A DNA stretch of 41,704 bases from GWF2-38-10 sp964527595 (lineage in GTDB: Bacteria > Babelota > Babeliae > Babelales > RVW-14). The stretch spans positions 1 through 41,704 of the forward strand of contig CAZGPI010000011.1 of assembly GCA_964527595.1 (NCBI GenBank), given 5' to 3'. The notes beneath the pieces are model-generated. The model was not told where the DNA came from and did no database searches. It worked only from the letters and a program-made list of their open reading frames with translations. Positions 41,543 through 41,704 of this stretch are shown in pieces. The first letter of the stretch is position 1. Every line of letters starts with the position of its first letter. The position numbers and the translations under genes are program-made.

Positions 41543-41617
41543 TACTATATTATATCTTTTCAGGGAAAAGGCAATACCTTTTTTACAAAAGATCTTACAA
41601 TCGGGTATTTTTTGTAA
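41480..41617 (+). CDS. Small ORF (45 residues), possible toxin-like peptide
   Basis: The peptide starts MKLFKIFNNYILNR, continues with the hydrophobic/aromatic IVYATIYYYIISF, and ends with a polar GKGNTFFTKDLTIGYFL. It follows a very strong ribosome site ten bases ahead. Its leader is repeated 225 bases on, and a possible antisense RNA covers the leader. Small hydrophobic peptides with antisense RNAs in tandem are the layout of type I toxin-antitoxin loci. No known family is recognised, and it may also simply be a small membrane peptide. Confidence 0.4.
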   Translation: MKLFKIFNNYILNRIVYATIYYYIISFQGKGNTFFTKDLTIGYFL

Positions 41618-41649
41618 AAAAATTTCAATTAATAATGTTGCCGCTAAGT

Positions 41650-41704
41650 AAAAACCGCCATGTAAGGAAATTACATGGCGGAAAAAGGAGAAAGGAGAGT
41701 AGTA
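41650..41704 (+). repeat. 55-bp direct repeat, copy 2, cut by the window edge
   Basis: Identical to 41425-41479. The window ends exactly where a start codon would follow in copy 1, so a second small ORF may begin just outside. Confidence 0.85.

Overview
The window looks like a chromosomal piece of a host-associated bacterium with small, tightly packed genes and a Gram-negative envelope. The best guess is Candidatus Dependentiae (TM6, Babeliae). This rests on content, not on a marker-gene search. About a quarter of the window encodes secreted proteins of eukaryotic type: ankyrin repeats, RING-H2 fingers, a PPP-type phosphatase and HAD phosphatases. These sit among plain housekeeping genes, with moderately AT-rich DNA and many short palindromic repeats. 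Standard stop codons, including TGA, are used.

Layout. Bases 1-8100: a ribbon-helix-helix protein, mutS, a secreted HAD phosphatase, cmk, a PIN-PhoH protein and a secreted protein of unknown function, separated by palindromic elements. Bases 8100-14000: thrS (no TGS domain), an FKBP lipoprotein, pgk, a small secreted Ala/Pro/Glu-rich protein and a LolC/E-type permease. Bases 14000-19700: a secreted PPP-type phosphatase, a DUF4160-DUF2442 pair inside a duplicated leader, a lipoprotein, rpiB, a second secreted HAD protein and an AAA_14/DUF4143 ATPase. Bases 19700-30150: ileS, a basic secreted protein, a small membrane peptide, a HEPN/MntA-type toxin-antitoxin pair, two overlapping secreted proteins, three overlapping pseudopilin genes and an Lnt-like acyltransferase. 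Bases 30200-35110: six tandem minus-strand genes for secreted ankyrin proteins. Bases 35300-37800: rplI, dnaB and ruvC. Bases 37860-40960: three RING-plus-repeat proteins, one broken by a frameshift. Bases 41056-41704: an unusual edge region with a 55-bp direct repeat, a small ORF and a possible antisense RNA.

How the genes fit together. The lipoproteins, the LolC/E-like permease and the Lnt-like enzyme point to lipoprotein maturation and sorting in an envelope with an outer membrane. The pseudopilins point to a type II secretion or type IV pilus-like machine. Many secreted proteins (ankyrin, RING, HAD, PPP) have N-terminal signal peptides, so Sec export followed by an outer-membrane step is a reasonable hypothesis for effector delivery. 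Four of them carry two-part basic clusters resembling nuclear localisation signals.

Most notable: (1) the right-edge repeat, which has the layout of a type I toxin-antitoxin locus; (2) a two-hairpin palindromic element lying inside the coding regions of mutS, ileS and the lnt-like gene; (3) an extended 43-44-residue ankyrin-like repeat joined to RING-H2 domains; (4) a pseudopilin gene whose only sensible start codon is ACG; (5) a 35-bp duplicated leader flanking the DUF4160-DUF2442 pair. No tRNA, rRNA, CRISPR array or transposase was recognised.
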